DNA of 64,000 nt from contig NZ_VFMY01000001.1 of NCBI RefSeq assembly GCF_006715305.1, positions 4,402,001-4,466,000 of the forward strand, written 5' to 3'. Of the stretch, positions 19,136-28,625 are shown one piece after another; the first letter of the stretch is position 1; each line of letters starts with the position of its first letter. The translations under genes were made by a program, and so were the position numbers. The DNA is from Arthrobacter sp. SLBN-100. Its GTDB lineage: Bacteria; Actinomycetota; Actinomycetes; Actinomycetales; Micrococcaceae. The notes under the pieces were generated by a model, which saw only the letters and a program-made list of their open reading frames with translations, had not been told where the DNA came from and did not search any database.

Positions 19136-21658
19136 CTAGTGGACCAGCACCTCCGATGCCGGTGCAGTCTCGGGCCGGTTCAGCTGGGCGCCTTCCACGT
19201 CGACGTCCGGCAGGATCCGGTCCAGCCAGCGCGGCAGCCACCAGGACTTTTCGCCCAGCAGGTACATCACGGCCGGAACGATGGTCATGCGGACCACAAA
19301 GGCATCAAGCAGTACACCGAACGCCATGGCGAAGCCCAGCGGCCGCACCATGGTGAGGTGGCTGAAGATGAAGCCGGCGAAGACGCTGACCATGATGATC
19401 GCGGCGGCAGTCACGACGGCGGCGGCGTGGCGGAAGCCCACCCGGACGGCCTGCTTCGCGGTGGAGCCGTGCATGTACGCCTCGCGCATTCCGGAGGCGA
19501 TGAACACCTGGTAGTCCATAGCCAGCCCGAAGAGCACACCGATGAGGATGATGGGCAGGAAGCTCAGGACGGCGCCAGGGTTGGCGACGTCGAACACGCC
19601 GCCCAGCCAGCCCCACTGGTACACCGCCACCACGGCGCCGAACGCCGCGGCGAGGGAGAGCAGGAAGCCGCCGGTGGCGAGCAGCGGCACCACGATGGAG
19701 CGGAAGACCAGCAGCAGCAGGATCAGGGAAAGTCCGACGACGATGGCCAGGTAGGGAGGCAGGGCGTCGCCCAGCTTCGTGGAGACGTCCACGTTGCCGG
19801 CGGTCTGCCCCGTGAGGCCCATCGCCACGCCGTATTCGGACTGGATGTCGTCGTTGAGGCCGCGGAGTTCGGCGACCACCTGGACGGTGCTGGCGCTGGC
19901 CGGGCCCTCCTTGGGAATGACCTGGAAGACGGCGGTGCGGCGGTCCTCACTGAGGGCAACGGGCACGGCTGCCACCACGTTGTCCACGGCGCGGAGCTTG
20001 TCCGCGACGTCGTACTGCAGGGCCTGGGCCTCTGCCTCGTCAAGGTTTGCCGGGAACTCGCCGACGGCAACGATGGGGCCCGTGACGCCTTCGCCGAAGC
20101 TTCGCGCGGTGAGGTCGTACGCCTGGTAGGCCTCTGACTCCACTGGCTCGGAACCGCCGTCGGGGAGTGCCAGCTGCAGCTGGGTGGCGGGGAGCGCGAG
20201 GGTGCCCAGCAGCAGTACGCCGGCCAGGAGTGCCAGCACCGGATGACGGGTGACCAGGCCGCCCCAGCCGCGGGTGCTCCGCTCGCGGTCCTGGGCTTCA
20301 TCGGCTGCTTCATGGCCTGGTTCGGCATTGTGTGCCGTGGCCTTGGCCCAGGCACGCTTCGAGATGATGCGGCGGCCGATCAGGGACAGCATGGCCGGGG
20401 TCAGGGTGATGGCCACCAGCACGGCTACCGCCACGGTGCCGGCCGCGGCCAGGCCCATCACGGCGAGGAAGGGCAGGCCCGGCACCACCAGGGCTGCGAG
20501 GGCGATAATGACGGTGAGGCCTGCGAAAACCACGGCGTTGCCGGAGGTGCCGGTGGCGCGGGCCACCGATTCCTCCAGGCCCATTCCGGCCAGCAGCTGC
20601 GTCCGGTGCCGGTTGACGATGAACAGCGAGTAGTCGATTCCGACGGCGAGGCCCAGCATCAGGGCCAGCATGGGGGAGATGGAGCTCATGTCGAACAGCC
20701 CGGAGAGGGCGAAGGTAATTCCGACGCCAACCCCAACGCCCACGATGGCCATCAGCAGCGGCAGCCCGGCGGCAACAAGGGTGCCCAGCATGATGATCAG
20801 GACCAGGGCAGCCACGGCGATGCCGATGATCTCGGCGGCGCCGAAGAGCTCGGAAATGTCCTCAGTGATCTCCTTGCTGGCGTAGGCGGAGACGCCGGCC
20901 GCCGACGTTTCATGGGCAATGTCCTGGACCTGCTTGCGGACCTCCGGGCCCAGGCCGTTGATGGAGGTGTTGAAGCGCACCTGTGCCACGGCGGCGCGCC
21001 CGTCCTCGGAAACAAAACGGATGGCCGAGGACGCTTCGGCCTGGCGCTTGCCCAGCTCCAGCTTGGCCTTGCCGGCTTCGAGTTCCCGGGTCCCGGCGTC
21101 GAGCTTTTCCTGTCCTTCTGCCAGGGCGGCCTTCTGCTGGCCAAGCTGTGCCTCAATGAGGGCCGCGGGCGCTCCGGCCGCGGCGAGCTGCTGCTCTGCT
21201 GCGGCCAGCTGTGCCGACCCTGCCTCAAGCTGGGCGCGGGAGGCGTCCAGCTGTGCCTGGCCCGCGGCCAGTTGCTGCTCGCCGTCGATGATGGCCTGCC
21301 CGGCCTGGTCCACCTGCGCCTGGGTGGCGAAGGGATCCACGGTGCCACGGACATTGGGCACGGTCTCAAGCTTTTTCAGTGCATCCGTGACGGCGGCGCG
21401 GCTCCCGGCGGTGAAGCCGCCGTCGGGCGCTTCAAAAACGATCGTTGCCGTTCCTCCGGACGCAGCGGGAAGCTCTTCCTTCAGTTTGTCCGCGATCCGC
21501 TGGGTTTCCGTACCGGGAATCTGGAAGTTGTTGGACAGCGTGCCGTGGAAGGCGGCAGCTGAACCGCCGACAGCAAGCAGGACAGCCAGCCACAGGGAGA
21601 TGACCAGCCAGCGCCGGCGGTAGGAGAACTTGCCCAGGCGGTAAAGGAACAGTGCCAT
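19136..21658 (-). CDS. MMPL/RND-family membrane transporter with a coiled-coil periplasmic loop
   Basis: The 840-residue protein has two halves, each with one helix followed by a large external loop and five helices. The first half contains MMPL motifs VGIDYSLFIVNRHRTQL, the second LFGLAMDYQVFIASGMREAYMHG. The first loop (about residues 125-215) has a repeated AxxQLxxGxxQL pattern, predicted as a long coiled coil. The family exports lipids, drugs or dyes. It starts 17 nt after a TetR gene on the same strand, so the regulator probably controls its own operon with this transporter as target. Confidence 0.9.
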   Translation of the reverse strand: MALFLYRLGKFSYRRRWLVISLWLAVLLAVGGSAAAFHGTLSNNFQIPGTETQRIADKLKEELPAASGGTATIVFEAPDGGFTAGSRAAVTDALKKLETVPNVRGTVDPFATQAQVDQAGQAIIDGEQQLAAGQAQLDASRAQLEAGSAQLAAAEQQLAAAGAPAALIEAQLGQQKAALAEGQEKLDAGTRELEAGKAKLELGKRQAEASSAIRFVSEDGRAAVAQVRFNTSINGLGPEVRKQVQDIAHETSAAGVSAYASKEITEDISELFGAAEIIGIAVAALVLIIMLGTLVAAGLPLLMAIVGVGVGVGITFALSGLFDMSSISPMLALMLGLAVGIDYSLFIVNRHRTQLLAGMGLEESVARATGTSGNAVVFAGLTVIIALAALVVPGLPFLAVMGLAAAGTVAVAVLVAITLTPAMLSLIGRRIISKRAWAKATAHNAEPGHEAADEAQDRERSTRGWGGLVTRHPVLALLAGVLLLGTLALPATQLQLALPDGGSEPVESEAYQAYDLTARSFGEGVTGPIVAVGEFPANLDEAEAQALQYDVADKLRAVDNVVAAVPVALSEDRRTAVFQVIPKEGPASASTVQVVAELRGLNDDIQSEYGVAMGLTGQTAGNVDVSTKLGDALPPYLAIVVGLSLILLLLVFRSIVVPLLATGGFLLSLAAAFGAVVAVYQWGWLGGVFDVANPGAVLSFLPIILIGVLFGLAMDYQVFIASGMREAYMHGSTAKQAVRVGFRHAAAVVTAAAIIMVSVFAGFIFSHLTMVRPLGFAMAFGVLLDAFVVRMTIVPAVMYLLGEKSWWLPRWLDRILPDVDVEGAQLNRPETAPASEVLVH

Positions 21659-21675
21659 GAAGGAAACCGATCTGA

Positions 21676-22374
21676 TCAGGAGGAAACCGAGGCGGAAGAG
21701 GCGGAACGTGAGGGGGCAGGCCTGCTGCCTGCGGTGAAACCGGAGCCCAGCAGCGCCATGGCGTCGATGAGCAGTTGGCGCAGTTCGGCAAGGGAACCGG
21801 CGGAAAGGTCGGCACCGCGGCGCGTGAACCAGACCTCCAGGGCGGCTTTGCCGCAGGAGATCACGGCACCGGCCAGCGCGCGGACATAGAGCTCGTCCAC
21901 GCCTGTTTCAGCCCCCGCCACCCGTTCACGGGCCACGGCGATGATTTGTTCGGTGCAGTGCTCCCAGGCCTCCAGCTCGGAATGCGACATCAGCGCGCTT
22001 TGCTGGGTGAGCGTAAACAGTTCGGCCAGCGGTGCCACGGTCATAGGGTCTGCCAGGGCCATCAGGGCTGCCTGTGCCGACTGCAGGATCGGTTCGTCGG
22101 CCGGCCGCAGCCGGAACTGCTGGATGGCGTTGTCCAGGAAGCCGTGGGTGACGGACGCGAGGGCAGCATCCGTGCTGCTGAAGTAGTTGAAGAAGGTTCG
22201 CCGTGAAATTCCCGCGGCGTCCGCGATGTCCTCCACCGTAAAGCTGCCCGGGCCACGGCTGCGCAGCAGGGCCAGCGCGGCGTCCGTGATGGCCTGGCGG
22301 GTGGCGGCCTTGTTCAGCTCGCGCCGTGAAGGGGTGGTTGCCCGTGTTTCTCCGCTGCCGCTGTCGGTGCCCAT
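21676..22374 (-). CDS. TetR-family transcriptional repressor
   Basis: The N-terminal helix-turn-helix (FTVEDIADAAGISRRTFFNYFSS) is typical TetR, followed by a helical ligand domain. I prefer ATG at 22374, giving 232 residues: a TAGTGT -10 box sits 7 nt upstream (leaderless). An ATG two codons earlier (22380) is the alternative but lies 1 nt from that box. A GTGCAA-GT-TTGCAC palindrome is immediately upstream. Likely an autoregulated repressor of the downstream MMPL transporter. Confidence 0.88.
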   Translation of the reverse strand: MGTDSGSGETRATTPSRRELNKAATRQAITDAALALLRSRGPGSFTVEDIADAAGISRRTFFNYFSSTDAALASVTHGFLDNAIQQFRLRPADEPILQSAQAALMALADPMTVAPLAELFTLTQQSALMSHSELEAWEHCTEQIIAVARERVAGAETGVDELYVRALAGAVISCGKAALEVWFTRRGADLSAGSLAELRQLLIDAMALLGSGFTAGSRPAPSRSASSASVSS

Positions 22375-22388
22375 AGTCATTACACTAT

Positions 22389-22402
22389 GTGCAAGTTTGC
22401 AC
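22389..22402. promoter_or_regulatory. Probable TetR operator
   Basis: GTGCAA-GT-TTGCAC is a perfect palindrome with 6-bp arms adjoining the proposed TAGTGT -10 box of the tetR-mmpL operon. Position and symmetry fit autorepression. Confidence 0.6.
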
Positions 22403-22549
22403 GATGGGCAAGTTTTTCGCCTTCATCATTCACAGGAAGATGAAAGGTTCCCGACAGCTGTTGCAGATCCTGTTCTCCGATGCTTGGAGTGTCCCGGGAG
22501 GGATGAACCATCAGGAGCCGTTACTGACGGCAGATCCAGGAGACAAAAA

Positions 22550-23110
22550 ATGTCACGCACAAAGAAAATGACCCTCGGCTTGTCAGCCACGGCGCTGGCC
22601 CTGGGTGCCGGAATCGGCGTTGCCGGCATGGCCTCCGCCACCAACGTGCCAACGCCCACTCCCAGCGCGAGCTCCAGCGCCTCGGCCGACGGAAACACCA
22701 CCACCACGCCCGGGGGCATGGGCAGGCACGGCGGCCGAGGTGGCGAGCGGGGCGTGGCCCACGCTTCGGCGCTTGCGGAGAAGCTTGGCGTGGAGGAGGC
22801 CAGGGTGACGGAGGCGCTTCAGGCCTTCCGCGAGGCCAACAAGCCCGCCGCCCCGCCCGCCGAGGGTGAAAAGCCGGACCAGGCCGCCCGCGATGCTGCT
22901 TTGGCGAAGTCCCTGGCCGGGTCCCTCGGGATCGAGGAGTCCAAGGTCACGGCCGCGCTGGAGGAGCTCCGCACCGAGAAGCAGGCGGAGAAGGCCTCGG
23001 CCCTGAAGACGCGGCTCGACCAGGCCGTGACGGACGGAAAGCTGACGCAGGCGGAAGCCGACGCCGTCACCAAGGCCGTGCAGAACGGTGTCATCGGCGG
23101 CGGCCACTGA
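22550..23110 (+). CDS. Secreted Ala/Glu-rich protein with repeated helical motif
   Basis: The 186-residue protein starts with a Sec signal peptide (SRTKKMTLGLSATALALGAG, cleavage after ASA about residue 28), then a Thr/Pro/Ser linker and a Gly/Arg patch. Two copies follow of a helical unit A-L-A-x-x-L-G-[VI]-E-E-x-[RK]-V-T-x-A-L, near residues 70 and 125, then a third helical stretch ending QAEADAVTKAVQNGV. AGGAG precedes the ATG by 8 nt. Function unknown; divergent from tetR and ended by a strong terminator. Confidence 0.78.
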   Translation: MSRTKKMTLGLSATALALGAGIGVAGMASATNVPTPTPSASSSASADGNTTTTPGGMGRHGGRGGERGVAHASALAEKLGVEEARVTEALQAFREANKPAAPPAEGEKPDQAARDAALAKSLAGSLGIEESKVTAALEELRTEKQAEKASALKTRLDQAVTDGKLTQAEADAVTKAVQNGVIGGGH

Positions 23111-23126
23111 GCCGGCGGATTAAAGC

Positions 23127-23163
23127 AGAAGAAGTCCCCGGGAATTTCCCGGGGACTTCTTCT
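23127..23163. terminator. Strong bidirectional terminator
   Basis: An approximately 18-bp nearly perfect stem (AGAAGAAGTCCCCGGGAA with its complement) with a minimal loop sits between the secreted protein gene and the convergent symporter gene. Confidence 0.85.
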
Positions 23164-23202
23164 TACTGGCAGTTCTTACTGACAGGGGTGAGCAGAGACC
23201 CG

Positions 23203-24651
23203 TTAGGCCTTCGCGTCCGCCAGTTCACGCGACGCGGTGTCGGTGGAGGTTCCGTCGGACGGGGCGGCAGCGGCAGTCTCCGCACTGTCAGCAGAATCGT
23301 CAACAAAAGGAGTGCCGTTGCGGGGTGCGTTGTACAGCCGCTCGTCCAGGATGCCCTGGCGCTTGGCCACGATGGTGGGGACCAGCGCCTGGCCGGCGAC
23401 GTTCACCGCGGTGCGGCCCATGTCCAGGATGGGATCGATCGCCAGCAGGAGGCCGACGCCGGCCAGCGGCAGTCCCAGCGTGGAGAGCGTCAGCGTCAGC
23501 ATGACGACGGCGCCGGTGGTTCCGGCGGTTGCCGCGGAGCCCAGGACGGAGACCAGGGCGATCAGCAGGTACTGGCTGAAGTCCAGCTGGATGCCGAAGA
23601 ACTGGGCCACGAAGATTGCCGAGATGGCGGGGTAGATGGCCGCGCAGCCGTCCATCTTGGTGGTGGCGCCCAGCGGGACGGCGAAGGAGGCGTAGGCGCG
23701 GGGGACACCCAAGCTGCGTTCGGTGACGCGCTGGGTCAGCGGCAGGGTACCCACCGAGGAGCGGGAGACGAATGCCAGCTGGACGGCCGGCCACACGCCG
23801 GAGAAGTACTGCTTGACGGACAGGCCGTGGGTGCGGACCAGGATGGGGTAGACCGCGAAGAGAACCAGGGCCAGGCCCACGTAGATGGCGAAGGTGAACT
23901 TGCCCAGGGAACCGATGGTGTCCCAGCCGTAGACTGCAACGGCATTGCCGATGAGTCCCACGGTGCCCAGCGGTGCGATGCGGATGATCCACCACAGCAC
24001 CTTCTGGATGACGGCCAGCGCGGAGGCGTTCAGGTTCAGGAACGGCTCGGCAGCCTTGCCCACCTTGAGGGCGGCGACGCCGACGGCGATGGCGATCACC
24101 AGGATCTGGAGCACGTTGAAGCTTACGGAGGTGGTGACGGCGCCCGATTCGGCAACGGTGGAGCTGGCGCCCAGGCCGAGGAAGTTCTTGGGGAACAGGC
24201 CGATGAGGAAGGACCACCAGTCACCGGACTTGCCGGAGTATTTGGCTTCGCCGGTGATGCCGGTGTTGGCGCCCGGCTGCAACAGGACGCCCAGGCCGAT
24301 GCCGATCAGCACGGCGATCAGCGAGGTGATCGCGAACCACAGCAGGGTGTTCCAGGCCAGCTTGGCGGCGTTGGATACCTGGCGCAGGTTGGAGATGGAG
24401 CTGACGACGGCGGTGAAAATCAGGGGCACCACTGCGGTCTGCAGCAGGGAGACGTAGCTGGAGCCAATGGTCTGCAGCGTGGCGCCGAGCCCGTTGGGGC
24501 TCGCTTTGGTGCTGCCGGTGTACTTGGCCAGCAGGCCGAGGCCCAGCCCGACCATAAGGGCTGCGATGATCTGGAAACCGAACGAGCCAGCCCACTTGGG
24601 GAGCTGGAAGCCGGTCTTTGCGGATTCGGGGGAACGGGTTTGAGTGCTCAC
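23203..24651 (-). CDS. Dicarboxylate/amino acid:cation symporter (DAACS family)
   Basis: The 482-residue GltP/DctA-type transporter has a conserved hairpin and substrate/cation sites: VSRSSVGTLPLTQRV (HP1 serine-rich), ATTKMDGCAAIYP, LGSAATAGTTGAVVML (HP2) and IDPILDMGRTAVNVAGQ. It imports C4-dicarboxylates or acidic/neutral amino acids with H+ or Na+; the exact substrate is not assigned. The GTG at 24651 lies 6 nt after TAACGT, fitting leaderless transcription. The C-terminal 40 residues are an acidic Ala/Ser-rich extension. Confidence 0.9.
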   Translation of the reverse strand: MSTQTRSPESAKTGFQLPKWAGSFGFQIIAALMVGLGLGLLAKYTGSTKASPNGLGATLQTIGSSYVSLLQTAVVPLIFTAVVSSISNLRQVSNAAKLAWNTLLWFAITSLIAVLIGIGLGVLLQPGANTGITGEAKYSGKSGDWWSFLIGLFPKNFLGLGASSTVAESGAVTTSVSFNVLQILVIAIAVGVAALKVGKAAEPFLNLNASALAVIQKVLWWIIRIAPLGTVGLIGNAVAVYGWDTIGSLGKFTFAIYVGLALVLFAVYPILVRTHGLSVKQYFSGVWPAVQLAFVSRSSVGTLPLTQRVTERSLGVPRAYASFAVPLGATTKMDGCAAIYPAISAIFVAQFFGIQLDFSQYLLIALVSVLGSAATAGTTGAVVMLTLTLSTLGLPLAGVGLLLAIDPILDMGRTAVNVAGQALVPTIVAKRQGILDERLYNAPRNGTPFVDDSADSAETAAAAPSDGTSTDTASRELADAKA

Positions 24652-24711
24652 CCGAATACGTTAGGCCCGCGTCCCATATCACGACGAACGCATGTTGAGA
24701 AATATTACGTG

Positions 24712-24723
24712 CGCAAGATTGCG
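24712..24723. promoter_or_regulatory. Short palindrome in the gap upstream of the symporter
   Basis: CGCAA-GA-TTGCG lies about 60 nt upstream of the symporter start. The rest of the 252-bp gap (24652-24903) shows only the TAACGT box and no gene. Low-confidence operator. Confidence 0.3.
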
Positions 24724-24903
24724 TCACCTAGGACAAATCCGCGTGAAATCAAGGGTCTCGAGGCGTTATGTTACTTATTCCCGGCCGGAGTGTGGCAAAC
24801 GTCTCGTACTGGAAGGGGTGGGTGGGCGGCATCCGGCAGCGCGCGTCAAAGCGAGGTACGAGCAGCGCGCCGAGGATGTTGCCCTCCCGCTCCGAAGGGG
24901 CGA

Positions 24904-26586
24904 CTACAAGAGTGCCCGCCTGAGGGTATCCAGTCCCACGGAGCCGATGTTCAAAGCCCGGGTGTGGAACTCCTTCAGGTCGAAACCGGGCCGGGCTTCC
25001 AGTTCTGCGCGGATCTGTTCCCAGAGGCGCTGGCCCACTTTGTAGGAGGGTGCCTGCCCCGGCCAGCCGAGGTAGCGGGTGAACTCGAAGTTGAGCTGGC
25101 CTTCGCTGATGGGCAGGTTCTTTTTCAGGAATTCGTAGCCTTTTTCCGCAGTCCAGGTGCCGGAGCCCCAGCGTTCGGGGACCTGCAGTTCGAGGTGGAC
25201 GCCGATGTCGAACACTACGCGGGCTGCCCGCATCCGCTGCATGTCCAGCATGCCCATCTGGTCGCCAGGATCGTTGAGGTAGCCGAGTTCCTGCATCAGT
25301 TTCTCGGCGTAGAGGGCCCAGCCTTCGCCGTGGCCCGAGGTCCAGCAGACATTCCGGCGCCATTTGTTCAGCAGTTCGCGGCGGTAGGTTGCAGTGGCCA
25401 CCTGGAGGTGGTGGCCGGGGACGCCTTCGTGGAAAACGGTGGTGGTTTCCGCCCAGGTGGTAAACGTGTCCTCGCCGGCGGGCACGGACCGCCACATGCG
25501 GCCGGGGCGGCTGAAGTCGTCGGAGGGGCCGGTGTAGTAGATGCCGCCTTCGTCGGTGGGGGCGATGAGGCACTCGAGTTTCTTCATGACGTCCGGGATC
25601 TCGAAGTGGACTCCGGCGAGCTCGGCCACGGCCTTGTCCGAGAGTTCCTGCATCCACTCCCGCAGGGCCTCCTTGCCCTTCAGCTGGCGGGCGGGATCGT
25701 TGTTGAGGATGTCCTTGGCTTCGTCGATGGTGGCACCGGCCTTGATGCTGTTCGCCACTTGTTCCTGCTGGGCAATCAGCCGGTCCAGTTCTTCCACGCC
25801 CCAGGCGTAGGTCTCCTCCAGGTCCACGGTGGCACCCAGGAATGAGCGCGAGGCCAGGGCGTAGCGGGACCTTCCCACGGCGTCCTTTTCGGGCGCGGCG
25901 GGCAGCAGTTCCAGGCGGAGGAAATCGGCCAACCCGGCGTAGGCGCTGCGGGCGGCGGCAGCACCGGCGTCGAGCTCTTCCTGGATGGCGGCAGGCAGGC
26001 GGCCGGCGGCGGTGGACGCTCCCGCCGCCAGTTTCGCGAAGAAGCCGTCCTCCGCCGCGTACTTGGTGACCTGCTCAATAACGATCTTGACCTGGCGCGC
26101 GGCGGACACCCGGCCGGCGTCCCGGGCCTGCCGGAGTGACTCGCTGTAGCCGGCGATGGCTGCAGGGACGTTGCGTGCCCGGCCGGCGATGTGCTGCCAG
26201 TGCTGTTCCGTCTCTGTGGGCATCAGGTCGAAGATGGCGCGGATGTCCTGGGCGGGTGAGGCGATGTTGTTCAGGTCCGCGTACTCCCAGCCGGACGCGT
26301 GGATCAGCAGCTGCAGGCCCAGCCGCTCCCGCATGGCATCAAGGGTGACGGCGTCCACGTCGTCCTCCGGCTCGAGGCCCTCAAGTTCTGCCAGGGTTTT
26401 GCGCGCAGCCTCGGCGAATTCCGCGATGCCGGCGGGGGAGAAGTCCTGGTATCCGGTCTCGTGTCCGGGAACGCCAAGGGTGGTGGCGAAGGACGGATTA
26501 AGCCTGATCAGCGTGTCCGTGTAGTTGTCCGCGACGGCATCGATGCGGGTTTTCGGGCGGGCGGCAGGTGCAGTGTCTGTAGTCAC
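24904..26586 (-). CDS. DUF885-family metallopeptidase-like protein
   Basis: The 560-residue cytoplasmic protein (no signal peptide) shows the DUF885 signatures: a zinc-ligand-like FHEGVPGHHLQ segment near residue 385 and WTSGHGEGWALYAE about 30 residues later, which carry the presumed catalytic Glu and metal ligands of the gluzincin fold. The N-terminal half is helical. Substrate unknown; related enzymes are carboxypeptidase- or oligopeptidase-like. GTG at 26586 is 6 nt after TAGTGT, again leaderless in form. Confidence 0.85.
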   Translation of the reverse strand: MTTDTAPAARPKTRIDAVADNYTDTLIRLNPSFATTLGVPGHETGYQDFSPAGIAEFAEAARKTLAELEGLEPEDDVDAVTLDAMRERLGLQLLIHASGWEYADLNNIASPAQDIRAIFDLMPTETEQHWQHIAGRARNVPAAIAGYSESLRQARDAGRVSAARQVKIVIEQVTKYAAEDGFFAKLAAGASTAAGRLPAAIQEELDAGAAAARSAYAGLADFLRLELLPAAPEKDAVGRSRYALASRSFLGATVDLEETYAWGVEELDRLIAQQEQVANSIKAGATIDEAKDILNNDPARQLKGKEALREWMQELSDKAVAELAGVHFEIPDVMKKLECLIAPTDEGGIYYTGPSDDFSRPGRMWRSVPAGEDTFTTWAETTTVFHEGVPGHHLQVATATYRRELLNKWRRNVCWTSGHGEGWALYAEKLMQELGYLNDPGDQMGMLDMQRMRAARVVFDIGVHLELQVPERWGSGTWTAEKGYEFLKKNLPISEGQLNFEFTRYLGWPGQAPSYKVGQRLWEQIRAELEARPGFDLKEFHTRALNIGSVGLDTLRRALL

Positions 26587-26639
26587 CCCACGACACTAAC
26601 TGTGCCCCGAAGGTTCCGAAAGGAGGCGGGGCCCGCCTT

Positions 26640-26909
26640 CTAGCCGCCGCTTCGCTTCCACGCGCCGGGTCCCGGGGTGGGCGCCAGCCGCAGCTGCTGG
26701 CGGCGGACCCAGTGCCGGACCGACGGCTTGTCCGCACCGGCCGGTTCGTCGCCGCCCAGTGAAAGGACGACGGCGGTCAGTGCCGCCAGCTCCTCGGCCG
26801 TGGGGTGGCCTTTGACAACAGACAGCAGCGGTGCGGAGGTTTCGACGGGCTCAACCACCGGGGTTTCGGCAGGCTCAAGCGCCGCCTGTTCGGGCTGGGT
26901 GGGGATCAC
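26640..26909 (-). CDS. accE: Acyl-CoA carboxylase epsilon subunit
   Basis: The 89-residue protein has the AccE pattern: [21 protein letters not shown] near residue 28, a short Ala/Gly linker, and a C-terminal WxRxxxLR-like segment ending [11 protein letters not shown]. It assembles with alpha and beta subunits of actinobacterial acyl-CoA carboxylases. Its GTG overlaps the stop of the beta gene (GTGA). The N-terminal extension encodes [13 protein letters not shown], the translation of a small repeated DNA element (see repeat). Confidence 0.88.
   Translation of the reverse strand: MIPTQPEQAALEPAETPVVEPVETSAPLLSVVKGHPTAEELAALTAVVLSLGGDEPAGADKPSVRHWVRRQQLRLAPTPGPGAWKRSGG
26836..26880. repeat. 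Two degenerate copies of a [12 protein letters not shown] interspersed element inside accE
   Basis: GAGGTTTCGACGGGCTCAAC-CACC is followed by GGGGTTTCGGCAGGCTCAAG-CGCC, a tandem of about 24 bp. Sequences of the form GGTTTCGACxxGCTCAACCA recur widely in actinobacterial genomes, mostly between genes, and give V(V)E(P/L)VET when read in one frame. Here they are read in frame. Confidence 0.65.
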
Positions 26910-28489
26910 AGCGGGATGTTCCCATGCTTCTTTGTGGGCAGGCTGGCGCGTTTATCGCGGAGCGCCCGCAGACCCTTGATGATTTTGGTCCTGGTTTCGG
27001 CGGGGGCGATGACGGCATCAACGTAGCCAAGCTGGGCTGCCTGGTACGGGTTCAGCAACTCTTCCTCGTACTGGCGGATGACCTCGGCCCGGCGCGCTTC
27101 GACGTCTCCGCCGGCCTCGGCCACTGCGGCAAGATCACGGCGGTAGAGGATGTTGACGGCCCCTTGTGCACCCATGACGCCGATCTGCGCGGTGGGCCAG
27201 GCGAGGTTGAGGTCGGCGCCCAGCTTCTTGGAGCCCATCACGATGTAGGCGCCGCCATAGGCCTTGCGGGTGATCACGGTGAGCTTGGGAACGGTGGCCT
27301 CGGCGTAGGCGTACAGGAGCTTGGCGCCACGGCGGATGATGCCCTGGAATTCCTGGTCCTTGCCCGGCAGGAAGCCGGGAACGTCCACCAGGGTGATGAT
27401 GGGGATGTTGAAGGCGTCGCAGTGGCGGACAAAGCGTGCAGCCTTTTCCGACGCGGCGATGTCCAGCGTGCCGGCGAACTGCAGGGGCTGGTTGGCCACG
27501 ATGCCCACCGTGTGGCCTTCCACCCGGCCGTAGCCGATCATCACGTTGGGGGCGTACAGGGCCTGCATTTCCAGGAAATGGCCGTCGTCCACGATCTGCT
27601 CAACCACGGTGCGCATGTCGTAGGGCTGGTTGGCCGAGTCCGGGATGAGCGTGTCCAGGGCGAGGTCGTCGTCGTCGACCTCCAGCGCCTGCTGGTGCTC
27701 GAGGACAGGTGCCTCGGAAAGATTGTTCGACGGCAGGAAGTCCAGCAGCTCGCGGACGAACTCGATGGCATCGGTTTCGTCCTGGGCCAGGTACGTGGAC
27801 GTGCCGGTAGTGGCGTTGTGCTGGCGGGCACCGCCAAGCGTTTCCATGTCCACGTCCTCGCCGGTGACCGTTTTAATCACGTCCGGGCCGGTGATGAACA
27901 TGTGCGAGGTCTTGTCCACCATCACCACATAGTCGGTGAGCGCGGGGGAGTAGGCCGCGCCGCCCGCGGAGGGTCCCATGATGAGGGAAATCTGCGGCAC
28001 CACTCCTGAGGCGTGGACGTTGTTGCGGAAGATATCGGCAAACATGGCCAGGGAAGCGACACCTTCCTGGATGCGCGCTCCGCCGCCGTCCAGGATGCCC
28101 ACCACCGGGCAGCCGGTCCGGAGTGCGAACTCCTGCACCTTGACGATCTTCTCGCCGTTGACCTGGCTCAGAGAGCCGCCGTAGACGGAGAAGTCCTGGC
28201 TGTAGACCGCTACGGGGCGGCCGTCCACGGTGCCGTAACCGGAGACCAGGCCATCACCCAGCGGCTTCTTCTTGTCCATGCCGAACGCGGTGGAGCGGTG
28301 AACTGCCAGGGCGTCGAACTCAACAAAGGAGTCAACATCGAGCAGGAGGTTGATGCGCTCGCGGGCGGTGTTCTTGCCGCGGGCATGCTGCTTTTCGATC
28401 GCTTCGGGGCCGGAGGGCTGTTCGGCACGGGCCTGGCGGTCGCGGAAATCGGCGATCTTTCCCGCTGTCGTTGTCAGATCGTGGCTCAT
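26906..28489 (-). CDS. pccB: Acyl-CoA carboxylase beta subunit (carboxyltransferase, AccD5/PccB type)
   Basis: The 527-residue protein has the two crotonase-like halves of the carboxyltransferase: acyl-CoA-binding [13 protein letters not shown] and [15 protein letters not shown] in the first, and [12 protein letters not shown] and [14 protein letters not shown] in the second. It transfers carboxyl from biotin on the alpha subunit to propionyl- or acetyl-CoA. ATG at 28489 has GGAG 7 nt upstream; a TTG one codon earlier is less likely. The epsilon gene overlaps its stop by 4 nt. A palindrome identical in core to that of the alpha gene lies upstream. Confidence 0.95.
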   Translation of the reverse strand: MSHDLTTTAGKIADFRDRQARAEQPSGPEAIEKQHARGKNTARERINLLLDVDSFVEFDALAVHRSTAFGMDKKKPLGDGLVSGYGTVDGRPVAVYSQDFSVYGGSLSQVNGEKIVKVQEFALRTGCPVVGILDGGGARIQEGVASLAMFADIFRNNVHASGVVPQISLIMGPSAGGAAYSPALTDYVVMVDKTSHMFITGPDVIKTVTGEDVDMETLGGARQHNATTGTSTYLAQDETDAIEFVRELLDFLPSNNLSEAPVLEHQQALEVDDDDLALDTLIPDSANQPYDMRTVVEQIVDDGHFLEMQALYAPNVMIGYGRVEGHTVGIVANQPLQFAGTLDIAASEKAARFVRHCDAFNIPIITLVDVPGFLPGKDQEFQGIIRRGAKLLYAYAEATVPKLTVITRKAYGGAYIVMGSKKLGADLNLAWPTAQIGVMGAQGAVNILYRRDLAAVAEAGGDVEARRAEVIRQYEEELLNPYQAAQLGYVDAVIAPAETRTKIIKGLRALRDKRASLPTKKHGNIPL

Positions 28490-28625
28490 CAAATATCTCC
28501 GGCTCTGTAGCAGATTGGTCCAGTGGCGCTGTTATTGCTGGCAGGTCTGATGCGGGAGTTAAGTAGCATCCACACAAAAACCGACCCCTGCTGGCTAGTC
28601 TAGTGACGCTTCTGGCGCCGGCTGC

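Noticed and set aside
23188..25845. 885-codon open frame on the plus strand
   Set aside because: Antisense to the DAACS symporter and DUF885 genes; its translation is low-complexity Gly/Asp/His/Gln without domains.
26836..26880. CRISPR-like or IS remnant
   Set aside because: Only two degenerate 24-bp units without spacers of regular length, and no nearby transposase or cas gene.
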